Source: an uncultured Pseudomonadota bacterium
Lineage (GTDB): Bacteria > Pseudomonadota > Alphaproteobacteria > Rs-D84
Length of the DNA: 9,424 bases
Reading direction: 5' to 3'
Assembly (NCBI GenBank): GCA_900313285.1
Contig: OMQP01000030.1
Location: forward strand, 1-9,424
A program made the position numbers and the translations under genes. How positions within the stretch are numbered: the stretch's first letter is position 1; each line of letters begins with the position of its first letter. Shown piece by piece: positions 6,718 through 9,424 of the stretch. The notes beneath the pieces are model-generated. The model saw nothing but the letters and a program-made list of their open reading frames with translations. It did not search any database and was not told the DNA's origin.

Positions 6718-6737
6718 TATCATATATATGATATCAT
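6718..6737. promoter_or_regulatory. Palindromic candidate operator at the barrel-protein promoter
   Basis: TATCATATATATGATA at 6718-6733 is a perfect 16-bp palindrome, overlapped by a second perfect palindrome ATGATATCAT at 6728-6737. Together they cover the -10 box and predicted start of the minus-strand promoter. This is where a dimeric repressor would bind. No regulator can be named, and AT-rich palindromes also arise by chance. Confidence 0.4.
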
Positions 6738-6756
6738 AAATATGTGTTTTTTCCAA
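6728..6756 (-). promoter_or_regulatory. Putative promoter of the outer-membrane/secreted protein operon
   Basis: Minus-strand TTGGAA (6756-6751), a 17-nt spacer and TATCAT (6733-6728) match sigma70 spacing. RNA would begin near 6721, about 24 nt before the ATG at 6697. Confidence 0.45.
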
Positions 6757-6802
6757 AAACATTTTGTGAAAAATTTTTAGTATGGAATACATAATTAAGA
6801 CC

Positions 6803-6831
6803 TTGCCCAAAAAAATTTTTTTTACTATGAT
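6803..6831 (+). promoter_or_regulatory. Putative promoter of the ftsE operon, directly adjoining the start codon
   Basis: TTGCCC (6803-6808), a 17-nt spacer and TATGAT (6826-6831) fit sigma70. The spacer is almost entirely an A7T8 tract (6809-6823), which tends to curve or stiffen DNA. Expected transcription start is about 6837-6840, only a few bases from the ATG at 6841, where no Shine-Dalgarno is visible. Confidence 0.5.
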
Positions 6832-6840
6832 TAAATCGTT

Positions 6841-7635
6841 ATGGAAAGTAAAACAGCTATATCTTTTGCTAATGTTTGCGCCAATTATGATAATGGCCAT
6901 GATGTTTTAACGGATGTTTCTTTTAACATCAGCGGTGGTGCATTCTACTTTTTAAACGGTGCAAGTGGCGCGGGCAAAACAACATTGTTACGTTTAATAT
7001 ACCAATTACACAAACCATCAAAAGGAACGATTAAATTATTTGGTAAAGATTGCGATGGTATCTCTCGTGATGACATATCGCAATTGCGTCATAAAATGGC
7101 GATTGTTTTCCAAGAATATTCTTTGATATCGCACATGACGGTTTTTGACAATGTTGCATTACCATTACGTGTGCGTGGATTTAATAACGAAAAAATTAAA
7201 AAATTGGTAACAAAAACACTTGAATGGGTTGGTCTGGGTAAGTATGCCAATGTATATCCAATGGAATTAAGTGGCGGTCAACAACAACGTGTATCTGTTG
7301 CACGCGCAATCATTATTCAACCAGCGATTTTATTAGCTGACGAACCAACTGGTAATTTAGATGACGAAAACGCATCACGTTTAATGGAATTATTTATCCA
7401 AATGAATAAAACATTTGGCACAACAATTATACTGGCAACACATAACAAAAAATTGTTAGATACATATCATTTCCCTGTAATTACAATAGAAAATCATCAT
7501 GTGGCTTTTTCAGGGACAGGAAACGACAAGAATTCAGATTTAGAATCTGGTCGCAAATGGAAGGGTCCAAAACCACAGGCACAAAATGATTTTATAGAAA
7601 TTTCAAAACAATTTGAAAATATAGGAAACGCATAA
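6841..7635 (+). CDS. ftsE: Cell division ATP-binding protein FtsE (ABC ATPase)
   Basis: The 264-residue ABC ATPase has all its motifs: Walker A GASGAGKTT at 40-48, Q-loop Gln91 (VFQEY), signature LSGGQ at 143-147, Walker B ILLADE at 163-168 with catalytic Glu168, and H-loop His201. FtsE pairs with FtsX at the septum; ATP cycling transmits a signal through FtsX that activates periplasmic peptidoglycan hydrolases during division. The FtsE assignment rests on the ftsX gene following it through a TAATG overlap. Compared with the roughly 220-residue E. coli protein it carries about 40 extra C-terminal residues (from about 225), polar and charged, with KWKGPKPQAQND, of unknown role. No Shine-Dalgarno precedes the ATG, and a promoter sits directly against it, so a leaderless mRNA is likely. 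Confidence 0.95.
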   Translation: MESKTAISFANVCANYDNGHDVLTDVSFNISGGAFYFLNGASGAGKTTLLRLIYQLHKPSKGTIKLFGKDCDGISRDDISQLRHKMAIVFQEYSLISHMTVFDNVALPLRVRGFNNEKIKKLVTKTLEWVGLGKYANVYPMELSGGQQQRVSVARAIIIQPAILLADEPTGNLDDENASRLMELFIQMNKTFGTTIILATHNKKLLDTYHFPVITIENHHVAFSGTGNDKNSDLESGRKWKGPKPQAQNDFIEISKQFENIGNA

Positions 7636-8474
7636 TGAAACGGTCAACACTTGTATTTTCATTAGTTAAAGAACAGTCGATATTTATGACGGCCGTTGTA
7701 ACCGTTTTGACATTTTTATCTGTGTTGGCTTTTGGTATCGCATTATCTATTGGTACTGGGGTAATTCGTTGGAACAGCGAATGGAATAAATACGCAACAA
7801 TACAAATTATAAATCCAGACAACAGCGCATCTGTAAAAAAAATATTAGACGATAATAAAAACAAAATTGAAAACGTTAAGGAAATTTCAAAATCTGAAAT
7901 GGAACAAATGATGCGTCCATGGGTTTCGAACGGTGCAAAAATAAACAACTATTTACCACAGATGTTTGAAATAAAAATTAAAAAATCAGCAGACATAAAA
8001 ATATTAAAGGAACAAATTGCACCAAAAGCGAAATTTTTAACTCATTCTTCTGCTTTACAATCTTCCATTGCTGCTGGATGGAAATTGTTCGGAATAACTG
8101 CATTTGTATTAGTTTTGATATTGGTATCTATTGGGGTATGTATTTCATATATATCAAGAAATATTGCAATGTTGCATAAACATGAACTTGAAATATTAAA
8201 CCAAGTTGGCGCAACAGATAAATTTATAGCCCGCCAAATGCAAATTATCGTTGCAAAAATCAGCTGCATTGCCGCATTTATCGGTTTTGTTGCAGCTACA
8301 CCGATTATTGCTGTTATATTATCAACCGCGCATTCTGCACGCATTGGATTGTTGGCTACATTAACATTGTCCGGAACAGATATTTTTGCATTATTGTTAT
8401 TACCTGTGTTAATTGTTGTATTTTCTGTTTATATAACTAAAAAAACAACTATAAAGATATTATCTGAAAATTAA
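7635..8474 (+). CDS. ftsX: Cell division membrane protein FtsX
   Basis: The 279-residue protein has the FtsX layout. There is one membrane segment at about 16-40 and a periplasmic domain at about 41-149 (WNSEWNKYATIQIINP...), where FtsX proteins contact hydrolase activators. Three more membrane segments lie at about 150-172, 205-230 and 246-270. The cytoplasmic coupling region has the family motif HELEILNQVGATDKFIARQ at about 182-200, where FtsE docks. The N-terminal cytoplasmic part is short compared with E. coli. The ATG overlaps the ftsE stop by one base and the stop overlaps the next ATG by one base, which should keep subunit output coordinated. Sequence conservation is modest, as usual for FtsX, but topology, motif and context agree. 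Confidence 0.93.
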   Translation: MKRSTLVFSLVKEQSIFMTAVVTVLTFLSVLAFGIALSIGTGVIRWNSEWNKYATIQIINPDNSASVKKILDDNKNKIENVKEISKSEMEQMMRPWVSNGAKINNYLPQMFEIKIKKSADIKILKEQIAPKAKFLTHSSALQSSIAAGWKLFGITAFVLVLILVSIGVCISYISRNIAMLHKHELEILNQVGATDKFIARQMQIIVAKISCIAAFIGFVAATPIIAVILSTAHSARIGLLATLTLSGTDIFALLLLPVLIVVFSVYITKKTTIKILSEN

Positions 8475-8983
8475 TGAAATATATTCCTGCATCTTTGGTG
8501 TTTATATGTTGTTTCATATTTGGTGGAATTATGTTTAAAACCATGACACCACCAAAATGTGAAAAACTAGAACAAACAGATACTATTTTTGTGTTAACTG
8601 GTGATACACGTCGTATACCATATGCATTAAAAAAGTTAGATTCTTTACAGTACGGCAATCTTTATATAATTGGTGCAGGTGCACCACAAAACATCACAAC
8701 AAAAAAACATATTGCCATTGAAAGCGCGTCAAAATCAACATATCAAAATGCGTTGGCCATAAAAAAAATTACAGACCAAGAACATCTTAAACGAATCGTT
8801 ATCGTCACAACCGAAGACCATATGAATCGCGCCCTGTACCTGTTGCGCGATACATTACCAGATACAGATATTATCGCATGCCCTGCTTCATTAACTGGTA
8901 TGTCAACACCATTGCGTTTAAAAAGATGGGGAATCGAATATATAAAATACATTGTCACAATGTTTGGAATAAAGGAAAGTTAA
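8474..8983 (+). CDS. YdcF-like (DUF218) membrane-anchored envelope protein
   Basis: A 169-residue protein with one N-terminal membrane anchor at about 5-22 and the DUF218 (YdcF/SanA/ElyC) fold outside. Family motifs are TDTIFVLTGDTRRI at 35-48, the ESxSxxTxxNA element ESASKSTYQNA at 83-93, and IVIVTTEDHMNRA at 108-120 with His116 and Arg119. Relatives take part in cell-envelope integrity, and ElyC affects peptidoglycan precursor supply, but the reaction is not settled. It overlaps ftsX by one base (TAATG) and is followed by plsC after one intervening base. The ftsE-ftsX-ydcF-plsC order is one I associate with alphaproteobacteria. Subfamily naming beyond YdcF-like is not justified by the sequence. 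Confidence 0.85.
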   Translation: MKYIPASLVFICCFIFGGIMFKTMTPPKCEKLEQTDTIFVLTGDTRRIPYALKKLDSLQYGNLYIIGAGAPQNITTKKHIAIESASKSTYQNALAIKKITDQEHLKRIVIVTTEDHMNRALYLLRDTLPDTDIIACPASLTGMSTPLRLKRWGIEYIKYIVTMFGIKES

Positions 8984-8984
8984 A

Positions 8985-9424
8985 ATGTTAAGAACAATTA
9001 TATTTAAGACTATACTTGGATTGTGGTTTTTGGCTTTCATGCCTTTGTTACTTATCGGTTTAATATCAAATAAATTGGAACGCAAAATTATCCTGGCAGA
9101 CGCATGGGGTGTATTGTTTTTCACAAAATTTATCGCAGGAATAAAATACGAAATTCATTATCCTATGATGAACGAAAACGGCATCCCTTTGAAGCATAAT
9201 ATAAATCAAAGATTAGATGGTCGTGCAATCATAGCTGCCAAACACATGTCAATACTTGAAATTGCTATATTGCTTACGCATGTTCCAAATGCTTTTTTCA
9301 TTATGAAACGTGAATTGCTTTGGATACCTGTTTATGGATGGGCTTTTCATCGTATTGGTTTGATTGGCGTAAATCGCACTCGTGGCGCAACAAATATGTT
9401 GCAATTGACTCAAAAGGTCATGAA
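8985..9424 (+). CDS. plsC: 1-acyl-sn-glycerol-3-phosphate acyltransferase, 5' part (PlsC family)
   Basis: The first 146 codons are present and the frame runs off the right edge. An N-terminal membrane helix (about 8-27) is followed by acyltransferase block I, KHMSILE at 86-92, block II FFIMKRELLWIPVYGW at 104-119, and block III LIGVNRTRG at 126-134. The catalytic His87 is present. The usual HX4D is HX4E here, a variant I recall in proteobacterial PlsC relatives with a KHQSxWET form. These enzymes acylate lysophosphatidic acid to phosphatidic acid at the inner membrane, using acyl-ACP or acyl-CoA. AAAGGA lies 8 nt before ATG, inside the end of the preceding gene. The fourth block (GPxG type) would lie beyond the window. 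A related lysophospholipid acyltransferase is the main alternative. Confidence 0.88.
   Translation, partial: MLRTIIFKTILGLWFLAFMPLLLIGLISNKLERKIILADAWGVLFFTKFIAGIKYEIHYPMMNENGIPLKHNINQRLDGRAIIAAKHMSILEIAILLTHVPNAFFIMKRELLWIPVYGWAFHRIGLIGVNRTRGATNMLQLTQKVM

Noticed and set aside
7592..7948. Minus-strand hydrophobic frame across the ftsE/ftsX junction
   Set aside because: It is antisense to two well-supported genes; the apparent hydrophobicity comes from complementing Lys/Asn-rich coding DNA.

Overview
This is an AT-rich bacterial chromosome segment holding twelve protein genes (two cut by the window edges) and no RNA gene, insertion sequence or CRISPR array. The best guess for the host is an AT-rich, probably host-associated, uncultured Gram-negative alphaproteobacterium. 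The support is the ftsE-ftsX-ydcF-plsC gene order, a YqaA-type VTT membrane protein with the TPIPYK motif, a beta-barrel outer-membrane protein ending in Phe, and several signal peptides. Lineage is inferred, not proven.

Layout. (1) 1-521, minus: 5' part of a secreted protein of unknown function, with its own putative -10 box, downstream of the acpP terminator. (2) 639-872, minus: acpP, standing alone with a near-consensus promoter (TTGACA-17-TATTTT) and a clear intrinsic terminator. (3) 1009-4678, minus: a probable operon rbfA - lepA - six-cysteine unknown - integrase-like protein that has lost every recognisable catalytic residue. The first two genes act on the ribosome; the last two are lineage-specific and packed tightly behind lepA (TAATG overlap, then an 11-nt gap). 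(4) 4795-5397, plus: a YqaA/DedA-type membrane protein divergent from rbfA, closed by a bidirectional terminator. (5) 5419-6697, minus: an outer-membrane beta-barrel gene followed 19 nt later by a small secreted Ser/Thr/Ala-rich protein carrying a motif typical of phage tail fibres. Their promoter is overlapped by a perfect 16-bp palindrome. (6) 6841-9424, plus: ftsE-ftsX-ydcF-plsC, the first three joined by TAATG overlaps, which link septal peptidoglycan hydrolysis control to envelope and phospholipid metabolism.

Most of the window is housekeeping. The items most worth a second look are the catalytically dead integrase-like protein and its six-Cys neighbour at the end of the rbfA-lepA operon, the barrel plus phage-fibre-like secreted pair with its palindromic operator, and two promoters placed so close to the start codon that leaderless mRNAs are predicted. 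All eleven complete genes end in TAA.
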